DNA from: Streptomyces tateyamensis
GTDB taxonomy: Bacteria; Actinomycetota; Actinomycetes; Streptomycetales; Streptomycetaceae
Direction: 5' to 3'
Assembly (NCBI RefSeq): GCF_003205575.1
Contig: NZ_PYBW01000010.1
Coordinates: 1-64,000, forward strand
DNA length: 64,000 nt
Positions 29,853 through 37,892 of the stretch are shown one piece after another. Under the pieces are notes generated by a model that saw only the letters and a program-made list of their open reading frames with translations, had not been told where the DNA came from and made no database searches. How positions within the stretch are numbered: the first letter of the stretch is position 1; every line of letters begins with the position of its first letter. The position numbers and the translations under genes are program-made.

Positions 29853-30713
29853 TCACCCGCTGGTCCGCTCGGCACCGGGGCGCTGCGGCGCCGGCCGGCC
29901 GAACGGGGTGAGCGGGGCGTGGGTGCGGGCGGCCAGCACCAGCAGTGCGCCGTACCGCCGCCCGTCCAGCGCCTCCAGTGCGTACGGAATGGGCTCGCCC
30001 AACTGCCCGGACAGCCGCACCGCCAGCTCGGTCAGCGCCGCCTGCAGCCAGCCGGCCTGGGTCCACAGCGGGTGCGCGGCCCGGGCGTCGGCGTGCGCGG
30101 CCCACAGGTGCAGGCTGGCCGCGCCCGCGTACAGGGTGCCGTAGGCCTCGGCCAGCGCCCTGGCGGCCGGGTCGGCCACCGAGCGGGTCTCCGCCATCCG
30201 GCGGTGCAGCTCGTCGCCGGCCGCCAGCAGCGCGTTGGCGCCGTCCAGCACCGGCTTGGGCGCACCGCGCCCGGGCAGCGTGCGCAGCAGCGCCGGCAGC
30301 GCCTGCACCGCGCTGCAGCCGCCGCGGGCCGGCACCGGCTCGGCGGGCTCCGGCGGCAGGTCGGCGCCCAGCACCGCGGCGGCCAGCCCGGCCTGGTCGA
30401 CCGTCTCGGCGGCGAAGCCGCGCACCAGCTGCGGGAAGTAGCCGACCAGCGGCTCGACGGCGGCCAGCGAGAGCCCGGGGACCAGCAGTTGGGGCAGCGT
30501 CACGGGCAGCACGGCGCGAACCACCTCGGCCTCGGCCGGCAGCGCGCGCAGCGAGCGGCCGCCGAGCACGGCCGCCGCCTCGGCGGCGGCGATCAGCGCG
30601 CCGGCCCGACCGGCCGGACCGGTGCCGCGGGCCAGCGCGGCCCGCAGGTCTCGACCTGCCGGTTCGGACACCTGGAGGGGCCAGTCCTCCCAGCCCATGC
30701 TCTCCGTCGCCAT
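29853..30713 (-). CDS. Hypothetical protein, possible acyl-CoA-dehydrogenase-tail-like region
   Basis: The 286-aa, very Ala/Leu-rich, largely helical protein is not recognised as a whole. Its C-terminal part (residues about 190-250: EAYGTLYAGAASLHLWA, WLQAALTELAVRL) recalls the tail helices of some actinobacterial acyl-CoA dehydrogenases, but no FAD-binding or catalytic segment is present. It might be a stand-alone remnant or an unrelated helical protein. The start is uncertain: a second ATG five codons in has GGAG close before it. It is downstream of the aldolase-like gene on the same strand. Confidence 0.55.
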   Translation of the reverse strand: MATESMGWEDWPLQVSEPAGRDLRAALARGTGPAGRAGALIAAAEAAAVLGGRSLRALPAEAEVVRAVLPVTLPQLLVPGLSLAAVEPLVGYFPQLVRGFAAETVDQAGLAAAVLGADLPPEPAEPVPARGGCSAVQALPALLRTLPGRGAPKPVLDGANALLAAGDELHRRMAETRSVADPAARALAEAYGTLYAGAASLHLWAAHADARAAHPLWTQAGWLQAALTELAVRLSGQLGEPIPYALEALDGRRYGALLVLAARTHAPLTPFGRPAPQRPGAERTSG

Positions 30714-30829
30714 CTCGAACCGCCTTCTGTCGTGGCTACGGAACGAGCTTCCCGGACAGGCCTATGAAAGACCTGCCCTGCACCCATCATGCGCCGCTCA
30801 CCAGGATCCCCCCTTTCAAATCGAATAAG

Positions 30830-30843
30830 TGCGTGAACACGCA
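30830..30843. promoter_or_regulatory. Small palindrome upstream of the 286-aa gene
   Basis: TGCGTG, AA, CACGCA is a perfect 6-bp inverted repeat in an AT-richer 170-bp gap. It may be an operator for the gene that starts at 30713 on the minus strand. No regulator can be assigned. Confidence 0.35.
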
Positions 30844-30886
30844 ACGGTCCCGCATCGATGGCGAAGTGTCCTAGTGCATAAGCGCC

Positions 30887-32083
30887 CTAGTACAGGGTGG
30901 GCGCCACCGCTTTTGCGGAAATTGCGGACCCCGGGCCGTCGAGCAGTTCCAGGAACCGGCCCATCGCCTGCGCGACCTGGTCGGCGGTCCAGCTCAGCGA
31001 GGGCGCCAGGGCGGAAATCTCCGTCATGCTCAGACCAGGAATACCGCTCTCCCACCAGGTGCCGAACAGCGCCTCGCCGCTGCGTTCGACCTGACGCAGC
31101 GTCGCTTCGGCGAGCAGTTCGCGTGGGTACGGCAGCCACAGCTGGAACTGGTGGGTCTGCGGTGGATCGGGGTGGATCCGGGCGCCCGGAACGGCGGCGG
31201 TGGCCCGCCGCAGTCCCTCCGCCAGCACCTGGGCCTGCGTCAGGTACTGCGGCAGTCGCGGGAGTTCGCGCACCAGGGCGCCGAGCGCGGACAGCGCGGC
31301 GGGCCACTGCTGGTACAACTGGCCGCCGTACCGGTGCCGCCAGGCCCTTGCCTCGGCCACCAGGTCGGCGGGGCCGGCCAGCGCGGCGCCGCTGATCGCG
31401 CCCAGTGCCTTGTAGAAGGAGACGTAGACCGAGTCGCCCAACCGGGCCGGCTCGGCCGGCGGGCGGCCGTAGTACGCGGCCGCCTCCCACAGCCGGGCGC
31501 CGTCCAGGTGCACGGCGGCGCCGGCCGCCCGGGCCTGGGCGACCAGCGCGACCAGTTCGGCCCAGTCCGGCAGCACGAAGCCGGCTGCCCGCAGCGGCAG
31601 TTCCACCAGCAGCACGCCGTACGGCTCGTCCAGGGCGCGCAGTTCGGCGGCGGTTGGGTGGCGGGGCGCGGTGGTGGGCCAGATGCTCTGCAGGCCGGTC
31701 AGCCGGTTGAAGGCGCGCCGCTCGTGGGTCTCCAGGTGGGCCAGCGGGTGGCCGGCCACCACCGGGCTGCCCCGGCGGGCCGCCCAGCAGCGCAGTGCCA
31801 CCTGCTGGGCCATGGTGCCGGTGGGGAAGAAGACGGCGGCCGGGTACCCGAGCAGGTCCGCCACCCGCTGCTCCAGGGTGGCCACCAGCCCGTCGCCGTA
31901 GCTGTCCGGGCGCTCGGCGGGGCCGACGCAGGCGCGGGCGTCGGCGCCCAGCTCGGCCAGGCGCTCGTGCAGGGTGGCGGGCCGCGGCCCGGACAGGATG
32001 CGACTGCTGCCGCGCCAGAGCGCGAAACGGCGGTCGTCGACGCCCTGGTAGGGCGCCGGGGAGACGTTCGGTTCCTGGGTCAT
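30887..32083 (-). CDS. Beta-eliminating lyase / threonine-aldolase-family PLP enzyme
   Basis: The 398-aa fold-type I PLP protein resembles low-specificity L-threonine aldolase, which splits threonine to glycine and acetaldehyde. Features are DSYGDGLVATLEQRVADLLG, FFPTGTMAQQVAL, the cofactor Asp region AVHLDGARLWEA and the likely Schiff-base Lys in VYVSFYKALGAISGA. An N-terminal extension of about 55 residues is unusual for the family. The exact substrate is uncertain. It lies between the SARP region and the TetR/MFS pair. Confidence 0.83.
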   Translation of the reverse strand: MTQEPNVSPAPYQGVDDRRFALWRGSSRILSGPRPATLHERLAELGADARACVGPAERPDSYGDGLVATLEQRVADLLGYPAAVFFPTGTMAQQVALRCWAARRGSPVVAGHPLAHLETHERRAFNRLTGLQSIWPTTAPRHPTAAELRALDEPYGVLLVELPLRAAGFVLPDWAELVALVAQARAAGAAVHLDGARLWEAAAYYGRPPAEPARLGDSVYVSFYKALGAISGAALAGPADLVAEARAWRHRYGGQLYQQWPAALSALGALVRELPRLPQYLTQAQVLAEGLRRATAAVPGARIHPDPPQTHQFQLWLPYPRELLAEATLRQVERSGEALFGTWWESGIPGLSMTEISALAPSLSWTADQVAQAMGRFLELLDGPGSAISAKAVAPTLY

Positions 32084-32122
32084 CCCCCGATGGTCCGCCC
32101 GGCACCGGGCGACGGGAACGGG

Positions 32123-32737
32123 TCAGCCCTTGATCAGTCCGCTGATCTCGGTGGCCACCGTGAGCGCCGCGTCCATCGCCTCGTGCACCGAATGCACCTT
32201 GGCCTCGTTGCCCGGGTCGACCAGGTGCTGGGCCAGGCCCTCCTGGTCGTTCTTGAGCAGGAAGAAGGCCGAGTTGATGCTGAACAGCGCCATGGTCGCG
32301 CGCAGCCGGTCCTCGAAGGAGGCGTCCGGGCCCTGCACCAGCCGGATCATCCGGATCATCCGGTCCTTGAACTCCAGGCCGGCCGAGGACTCGCGCAACG
32401 CCGGCTGGTTCTCGTGGAAGAACCGCAGCAGCGGGGCCCGCTCGGCCATCCCGGCCGCGAACCGGCGGATCAGCTCGTCGCGCACCTCGGGCGACCACTG
32501 CTGCTGCTCGCCCCAGGCGATGGTCTCGTCGATCGGCGCGGCCATGGTCTGGACGATGCCGTGGACGATGTCGTCCTTGGTCTTGAAGTGGTAGTAGAGC
32601 GCGGCCTTGGTGACCCCTAGCCGGTCGGCGATCTCCCGCAGCGAAGTCTTCTCGTACCCCTGCTCGGAGAACAGCTCGAGGGCCACCGCGATGATCCTGG
32701 TGCGGGTGTCGCTGCGAGGGCTCTGCGTCGTACTCAT
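32123..32737 (-). CDS. TetR-family regulator
   Basis: The 204-aa repressor has the N-terminal helix-turn-helix (RIIAVALELFSEQGYEKTSL, then LGVTKAALYYHFKTKDDI) and a helical ligand-binding domain. It is divergent from an MFS exporter 177 bp away, the common arrangement in which the regulator represses the pump and is released by its substrate. A near-palindrome at 32837-32854 in the shared region is the likely operator. Confidence 0.93.
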   Translation of the reverse strand: MSTTQSPRSDTRTRIIAVALELFSEQGYEKTSLREIADRLGVTKAALYYHFKTKDDIVHGIVQTMAAPIDETIAWGEQQQWSPEVRDELIRRFAAGMAERAPLLRFFHENQPALRESSAGLEFKDRMIRMIRLVQGPDASFEDRLRATMALFSINSAFFLLKNDQEGLAQHLVDPGNEAKVHSVHEAMDAALTVATEISGLIKG

Positions 32738-32836
32738 GGGGTTCGTGGCCTGCCTAGCTTGCTACCGAGGGAGGGGCACACCGTATTCGGCTTGACGCCC
32801 AGCTTACGCAGACCTTACCGTGCCCTCGGACGGATA

Positions 32837-32854
32837 ACTAGCCGGTCGGCAAGT
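32837..32854. promoter_or_regulatory. Probable TetR operator
   Basis: ACTAGCCG, GT, CGGCAAGT is an inverted repeat with 7 of 8 matching arm positions, in the divergent TetR/MFS promoter region about 60 nt before the MFS start. Confidence 0.55.
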
Positions 32855-32913
32855 AAGCAAGAAATTCGGCCCGCGCGTCGCGCGGGCCCACGGGCGCTTC
32901 CGGGAGACGCACC

Positions 32914-34512
32914 ATGGCACAACAGCAGGTCGAGGCGACGGCGGACAACCCGCCCGCCCCAGCGACACAGGACGAGCGCCCGCAGCGCTCGGCGCGCGAG
33001 GTCCGGTTGGTGATGATCGGTCTGGTCATCACCATGCTGCTGGCGATGCTCGACAACCTGATCGTCGGCACCGCGATGCCCACCATCGTCGGTGACCTGC
33101 ACGGGGCCGACCACCTGGCCTGGGTGGTCACCTCGTACACCCTGGCCACCGCCGCGGCCACCCCGATCTGGGGCAAGCTCGGCGACCTCTACGGCCGCAA
33201 GGGCACCTTCATCACCTCGATCGTCATCTTCCTGATCGGCTCGGCGCTGGCCGGCCTGTCGCAGAACATGAACGAGATGATCGGCTTCCGCGCCCTCCAG
33301 GGCCTGGGCGCCGGCGGTCTGATGGTCGGCGTGATGTCGATCATGGGCGCGCTGGTCTCGCCGCGCGAGCGCGGCAAGTACCAGGGCCTGTTCGCGGCCG
33401 TGATGGCGCTGGCCACCATCGGCGGCCCGCTGCTCGGCGGCTTCATCACCGACCACTTCAGCTGGCACTGGATCTTCTACATCAACATCCCGCTGGGCGC
33501 GGTCGCGCTGGCCGTGGTCGTGGTGACGCTGCACCTGCCGAAGGTCACGGCCAAGGCGAAGATCGACTACGTGGGTGCCGCGCTGCTCACCACCGGCATC
33601 ACCTCGCTGGTGCTGCTGACCACCTGGGGCGGCCACGACTACGGCTGGACCTCCAAGCACATCATCGGCCTGGGTGTGCTGGCCATCGCCTCGCTGATCG
33701 GCTTCTGCTACGTGGAGGCCCGGGTCGAGGAGCCGATGCTGCCGCTCGGCCTGTTCAAGAACCGCGACTTCACCGTGGTCTCGATCGTCGGCTTCATCGT
33801 CGGCTTCCAGATGTTCGGCGGCGTGACCTTCCTGCCGCAGTACCAGCAGCTCGTCCAGGGCGCCTCGGCCACCAACTCCGGCCTGCTGCTGATGCCGATG
33901 ATGTTCGGCATGCTGGTGGTCTCGCTGGTGGTCGGCCAGTACGTCACCAAGACCGGCAAGTACAAGATCTTCCCGATCATCGGCACCTGCGTGATGGGCG
34001 GCGGCGCGCTGCTGCTCTCCACCCTGGGCACCGACACCACCCGGCTCACCTCCGCGGTCTACATGGCCGTGCTCGGCGCCGGCATGGGCTTCCTGATGCA
34101 GATCACCATGCTGGTGGCGCAGAACAGCGTGGAGCTCAAGGACATGGGCGTGGCCAGCTCCACCGCCACCCTGTTCCGCACCATCGGCGGCTCCTTCGGC
34201 GTGGCGCTGTTCGGCACGATCTACGCGAACCGGATGACGTCGACCATCGAAGCGGCGCACCTGCCGACGTCGTCGGGCAACAGCGCCGAGCTGACCCCGG
34301 CCCTGCTGAAGACCCTGTCGCCGGAGTACCGGGACGCGATCCACCACGCCGTCTCCAACGGCATCCACTCGGTCTTCCTCTGGGCCGCGGTGATCAGCCT
34401 GATCGCCATCGCCGCCTCGCTCTTCCTGCGCGGCCTGCCGCTGCGCGGCGCCGGCCAGCCGGCGGGCGAGGGCGCCGCAGAGGGCGCCGCGCTGGAGGCC
34501 CCGGCGCACTGA
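32914..34512 (+). CDS. MFS drug exporter, DHA2 (EmrB/QacA) family
   Basis: The 532-aa proton-driven efflux protein has about 14 transmembrane segments and the family motif A GKLGDLYGRKGTF near residue 88, with the antiporter-type motif around FAAVMALATIGGPLLGGF. The hydrophilic N- and C-termini are Pro/Ala-rich. GGGAG lies before the ATG. It is likely induced when its substrate releases the divergent TetR repressor. Substrate unknown. Confidence 0.94.
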   Translation: MAQQQVEATADNPPAPATQDERPQRSAREVRLVMIGLVITMLLAMLDNLIVGTAMPTIVGDLHGADHLAWVVTSYTLATAAATPIWGKLGDLYGRKGTFITSIVIFLIGSALAGLSQNMNEMIGFRALQGLGAGGLMVGVMSIMGALVSPRERGKYQGLFAAVMALATIGGPLLGGFITDHFSWHWIFYINIPLGAVALAVVVVTLHLPKVTAKAKIDYVGAALLTTGITSLVLLTTWGGHDYGWTSKHIIGLGVLAIASLIGFCYVEARVEEPMLPLGLFKNRDFTVVSIVGFIVGFQMFGGVTFLPQYQQLVQGASATNSGLLLMPMMFGMLVVSLVVGQYVTKTGKYKIFPIIGTCVMGGGALLLSTLGTDTTRLTSAVYMAVLGAGMGFLMQITMLVAQNSVELKDMGVASSTATLFRTIGGSFGVALFGTIYANRMTSTIEAAHLPTSSGNSAELTPALLKTLSPEYRDAIHHAVSNGIHSVFLWAAVISLIAIAASLFLRGLPLRGAGQPAGEGAAEGAALEAPAH

Positions 34513-34538
34513 CCTGGCGTCACCTCCCGGGAACGACG

Positions 34539-34568
34539 GAACGGCAGGGCCTTCGGGCCCTGCCGTTC
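34539..34568 (+). terminator. MFS gene terminator with TTCG tetraloop
   Basis: A perfect 13-bp stem (34539-34551 with 34556-34568) is closed by a TTCG tetraloop, an exceptionally stable hairpin. It separates the MFS gene from converging mutY. Confidence 0.88.
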
Positions 34569-34631
34569 TGCGTTGGTGCAGGGGGTGCCGGGGGGTGGGG
34601 CAGTGGGAGTGCGGGAGGTGCTGGGGCGCGG

Positions 34632-35528
34632 CTATCGCGGCAGCTGGTAGTGCCCGTCCGCCAGGGGCTCGACCAGCCCGTCGCTGACCAGCCCGTCCAG
34701 GGCCCGGGCCCGCTGGATCTCGTCCGGCCAGACCACGTCCAGCTGCCCGCGCCGCACCGGCCCGTGCTGGGCCCGCAGCACCGCGAGCAGCTTGCCGCGC
34801 ACCTGCCGGTCGGTCCCCTCGTAGGTCTGCCCGCGCCGCGGCGGACCCTGGTGGGGCGGGCACCCGGCCCGCTGCCAGGCGCACTGCTCGAACAGCGGGC
34901 AGCCGCCGCACTCGGGCGAACGGGCGGTGCAGACCAGCGCCCCCAGCTCCATCACGCCCACCGCCCACTCCGCCGCCACCTCCGGCGCCTGCGGCAGCAG
35001 CTCGGCGGCCAGCTTCCGCTCGGCCGCCGTGGTCGCGTTGGCCGGGTACTCGACCCCGCCCACCGCCCGGGCGAGGACCCGGCGCACGTTGGTGTCCAGC
35101 ACCGCGTGCCGCTGCTTGAAGGCGAAGGAGGCCACCGCCGCGGCCGTGTACTCGCCGACCCCCGGCAGCGCGAGCAGCTGCGCGTGGTCCTCCGGCACCA
35201 GGCCGCCGTGCCGCTCCACGATCGCGCTCGCCGCGGCGTGCAGCCGCAGTGCCCGGCGCGGGTAGCCGAGCCTGCCCCAGGCCCGCACCGCCTCCCCCGC
35301 CGGCTCGGCGGCCAGCGCGGCCGGGGTCGGCCAGCGCTCCAGCCACAGCGCCCAGACCGGCAGCACCCGCTTCACCGGAGTCTGCTGGAGCATGAACTCG
35401 CTGACCATCACCGCCCAGGGCGTCGCCTGCTCGGTGCGCCAGGGCAGGTCCCTGGCATGCTCCCGGTACCAGTCGAGCACGATCGAATGGAGCAGCGGAG
35501 CCGGGGTGGGAAGCGTCGAAGTCGCCAT
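34632..35528 (-). CDS. mutY: A/G-specific adenine DNA glycosylase
   Basis: MutY removes A mispaired with 8-oxoG. The 298-aa protein has FMLQQTPVKRV, the helix-hairpin-helix LPGVGEYTAAAVASFAF with catalytic Asp in LDTNVRRVL, and a 4Fe-4S cluster with the classic spacing C-X6-C-X2-C-X5-C near residues 195-211. It lacks the C-terminal NUDIX-like 8-oxoG-recognition domain of E. coli MutY; instead a short winged-helix-like tail (about 235-298) is present. The ATG gives the family-typical N-terminus. It is near disA and radA, so this is a genome-integrity neighbourhood. Confidence 0.92.
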   Translation of the reverse strand: MATSTLPTPAPLLHSIVLDWYREHARDLPWRTEQATPWAVMVSEFMLQQTPVKRVLPVWALWLERWPTPAALAAEPAGEAVRAWGRLGYPRRALRLHAAASAIVERHGGLVPEDHAQLLALPGVGEYTAAAVASFAFKQRHAVLDTNVRRVLARAVGGVEYPANATTAAERKLAAELLPQAPEVAAEWAVGVMELGALVCTARSPECGGCPLFEQCAWQRAGCPPHQGPPRRGQTYEGTDRQVRGKLLAVLRAQHGPVRRGQLDVVWPDEIQRARALDGLVSDGLVEPLADGHYQLPR

Positions 35529-35656
35529 GGTCCGTCGATCCTCGCACAGTCGGCCACCTCCCCCGAACAGCGGAAATTCCGGATCATCAGAAAGATCGAC
35601 AGGCGACCGAGGTGTTGGTGCGACAAGCGGTGCTCCGGCTCTCGTAGAGTTTGGTC

Positions 35657-36553
35657 GTGCCTTCTCTGCGTCAGCCCGTCGGACCGCTGCCCGCCTCGAT
35701 CTACTGGCGGCGGCGGGTGGTTGTGCTCGCCGCTTTCGCCGCGGTGGCAGCACTGGTGTTCTGGTTGACGTCGGGTCAGGGCAGCGGCAGCAAGCAGGCG
35801 AGCGGCAAGCCGGTGCCGAGCGGCGGCACGCCGAGCGCGGCCGGCTCGATCACCCCCGGCGCCCCGCCGACCGGCCCCGCCATCTCCAGCCGCCCGGGCG
35901 GCACCGGTGGCGGCAGCGGCGGTACCGGCGGTACCGGCGGTACCGGCGGCAGCAGCACGGGCGGCGGCACCGGGGGCACGGGCTCCCCGAGCTCCCCGGC
36001 GACCGGCGACCCGAGCGGCGCGGCGAACGGTGGCGGCAGTGCCGGTGGCACCGGGGGTTCCGGCAGCTCGGGCGGCTCGGGCGGTTCCGGTGGCGGTGGC
36101 GGGGGCACTCCGCCGATCAACACCGGCGAGGTGATGGCGCTGCCGGTCTGCACCGCCTCGCAGCTGACCCTGGAGCTGGCCGGGACCCAGAACGCCTACC
36201 AGCCCAAGGACAAGCCCACCTTCGAGCTGAAGATCCGCAACGCCTCCGGCAACCAGTGCCGGGTGGACCTGAGCCAGGCCGCCGCCGCGATCACCGTCAG
36301 CTCGGCCGCCAACGAGCGGATCTGGTCCTCCGCCGACTGCGTCACCGACAAGCAGGGCCGCTGGGTGCAGGTCTCCCCCGCCACCGCGCTGACCGAGACC
36401 TTCGTCTGGGACCGCACCCGCAGCAAGCCGCAGTGCGCCACCCCCACCGACACCAGCCCCGCCCCGACCGGCAGCTACCTGGTCCAGGCCGAACTGACCG
36501 GCCCGTCCGGCGGCCCCGTCCCGGCCCGCACCTCGACCCGGCTGGACCCCTGA
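35657..36553 (+). CDS. Membrane-anchored protein with Gly-rich linker
   Basis: The 298-aa protein has one N-terminal transmembrane helix (residues about 20-38), a low-complexity Gly/Ser/Thr linker of about 110 residues with GGTGGTGG-type repeats, and an extracytoplasmic beta-rich domain of about 140 residues with three Cys and several Trp (IWSSADC, WVQVSP, FVWDRT). The C-terminal domain resembles DUF4232-like secreted domains, but I cannot confirm this. TAGAGT lies 6 nt before the GTG (leaderless). The DNA shows a 9-nt tandem repeat near 35920-35950. Function unknown. Confidence 0.8.
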   Translation: MPSLRQPVGPLPASIYWRRRVVVLAAFAAVAALVFWLTSGQGSGSKQASGKPVPSGGTPSAAGSITPGAPPTGPAISSRPGGTGGGSGGTGGTGGTGGSSTGGGTGGTGSPSSPATGDPSGAANGGGSAGGTGGSGSSGGSGGSGGGGGGTPPINTGEVMALPVCTASQLTLELAGTQNAYQPKDKPTFELKIRNASGNQCRVDLSQAAAAITVSSAANERIWSSADCVTDKQGRWVQVSPATALTETFVWDRTRSKPQCATPTDTSPAPTGSYLVQAELTGPSGGPVPARTSTRLDP

Positions 36554-36591
36554 GCCGTCGACACCTGACGCGGTACCGGGGACTGTCCGAC

Positions 36592-36617
36592 CCCCGGCGC
36601 TGCGCACATCGCCGGGG
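36592..36617. terminator. Bidirectional terminator before disA
   Basis: An 8-bp stem (CCCCGGCG and its complement) with a 10-nt loop lies between the converging membrane-protein gene and disA. Confidence 0.55.
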
Positions 36618-36665
36618 CAGCGGGGCTGACGGGGTGTTGGTGAAACGGTCCGTCAGCTGCCCGGG

Positions 36666-37772
36666 TCAGACGTAGCGTTCCAGGATCGAGGACTCGGCCA
36701 GCCGGGACAGCCCCTCGCGGACCGAGCGGGCGCGGGTCTCGCCGACGCCCTCGACTGCCTGCAGGTCGTCGATGCTCGCCGCGAGCAGCTTCTGCAGCCC
36801 GCCGAAGTGCTCGACCAGCCGCTCGATCACCGTGTTGGGCAGCCGCGGGATCTTCGCCAGCAGGCGGTAGCCGCGGGGCGAGACCGCCGAGTCCAGCGAC
36901 TCCGGCGAGCCCGAGTACCCGATCGTCTTGGCCACCGTCTGCAGATCCAGCAGCTCGGCGTGGGTGAGCGTCTCCAGGTCGGCCAGCACCTCGGCCACGG
37001 TGCGCCCGCGCTTGGCGGCCCGCTCCGGGAAGTAGTCCCGGGCCACCAGCTCGCGCTCCGGCTCCACGCCCGCGATCAGCTCGTCCAGCTGCAGCGAGAG
37101 GAGCCGCCCGTCGGTACCGAGTTCCAGCACGTAGCCGGCGATCTCGGCCGCGATCAGCCGGACCATCTCCAGCCGCTGGGCCACCGCGGTGACGTCCCGG
37201 ACGGTGACCAGGTCCTCGATCTCCAGCGCGGAGAGGGTGCCGGCCACCTCGTCGAGGCGCAGCTTGTACCGCTCCAGGGTGGCCAGCGCCTGGTTGGCCC
37301 GGGAGAGCACGGTGGTGGAATCCTCCAGCACCCGGCGCGCGCCGTTGACGTACATGGCGATCAGCCGCATCGAGTGCGAGACCGCGACCACCGGGAACCC
37401 GGTCTGCTTGTTGACCCGCTCCGCGGTGCGGTGCCTGGTACCGGTCTCGTCGGTGGGGATGTTCGCGTCCGGCATCAGGTGCACGCCGGCCCGCACGATC
37501 TTGGTGATGTCCTTGTCCAGCACCACCGCGCCGTCCAGCTTGCACAGCTCGCGCAGCCTGGTCGCGGTGAACTCGACGTCCAGCACGAAGCCGCCGGTGC
37601 ACAACGACTCCACCGTCTTGTCGAAGCCGAGCACGATCAGCCCGCCGGTGTTGGCCCGCAGCACCCGCTCCAGGCCGTCGCGCAGCGGGGTCCCCGGGGC
37701 GATCGCCTGCAGCGAAGAGCGCAGCAGGGCCTCCTCGCGGGGCGACTTCTCCGCCCGGTCGCTCGCTGCCAC
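36666..37772 (-). CDS. disA: DNA integrity scanning protein / diadenylate cyclase
   Basis: DisA makes c-di-AMP from two ATP and scans DNA for branched structures. The 368-aa protein has the DAC domain with the active-site motifs DGAVVLD and TRHRTAER (residues about 85-120), a helical spine, and a C-terminal helix-hairpin-helix DNA-binding domain (LQAVEGVGETRARSVREGL). The GTG at 37772 is chosen because GGAGGAG lies directly before it; an upstream extension lacks this. radA lies 120 nt upstream on the same strand, a conserved pairing. A TAGACT hexamer near 37858 could serve a disA promoter. Confidence 0.95.
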   Translation of the reverse strand: MAASDRAEKSPREEALLRSSLQAIAPGTPLRDGLERVLRANTGGLIVLGFDKTVESLCTGGFVLDVEFTATRLRELCKLDGAVVLDKDITKIVRAGVHLMPDANIPTDETGTRHRTAERVNKQTGFPVVAVSHSMRLIAMYVNGARRVLEDSTTVLSRANQALATLERYKLRLDEVAGTLSALEIEDLVTVRDVTAVAQRLEMVRLIAAEIAGYVLELGTDGRLLSLQLDELIAGVEPERELVARDYFPERAAKRGRTVAEVLADLETLTHAELLDLQTVAKTIGYSGSPESLDSAVSPRGYRLLAKIPRLPNTVIERLVEHFGGLQKLLAASIDDLQAVEGVGETRARSVREGLSRLAESSILERYV

Positions 37773-37892
37773 GTGACTCCTCCGGCTGCCCGGACCGCTC
37801 ACCGCTGTGGCCCCGGCCCCTCGTTGCTTACTGCCCGATCTGGTACTGGTCAGGGCAAAGTCTACGGTGCGGCCGCACTGACGGTGCTTCGG

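Noticed and set aside
25651..34512. Secondary-metabolite gene cluster suggested by two SARPs, TetR and an MFS pump
   Set aside because: No synthase, carrier protein or tailoring enzyme set is present; the aldolase-like enzyme and the helical protein alone do not support a cluster.
35900..36110. Nine-base tandem repeats after mutY as a non-coding repeat
   Set aside because: They lie in frame within the Gly-rich linker of a membrane-anchored protein.
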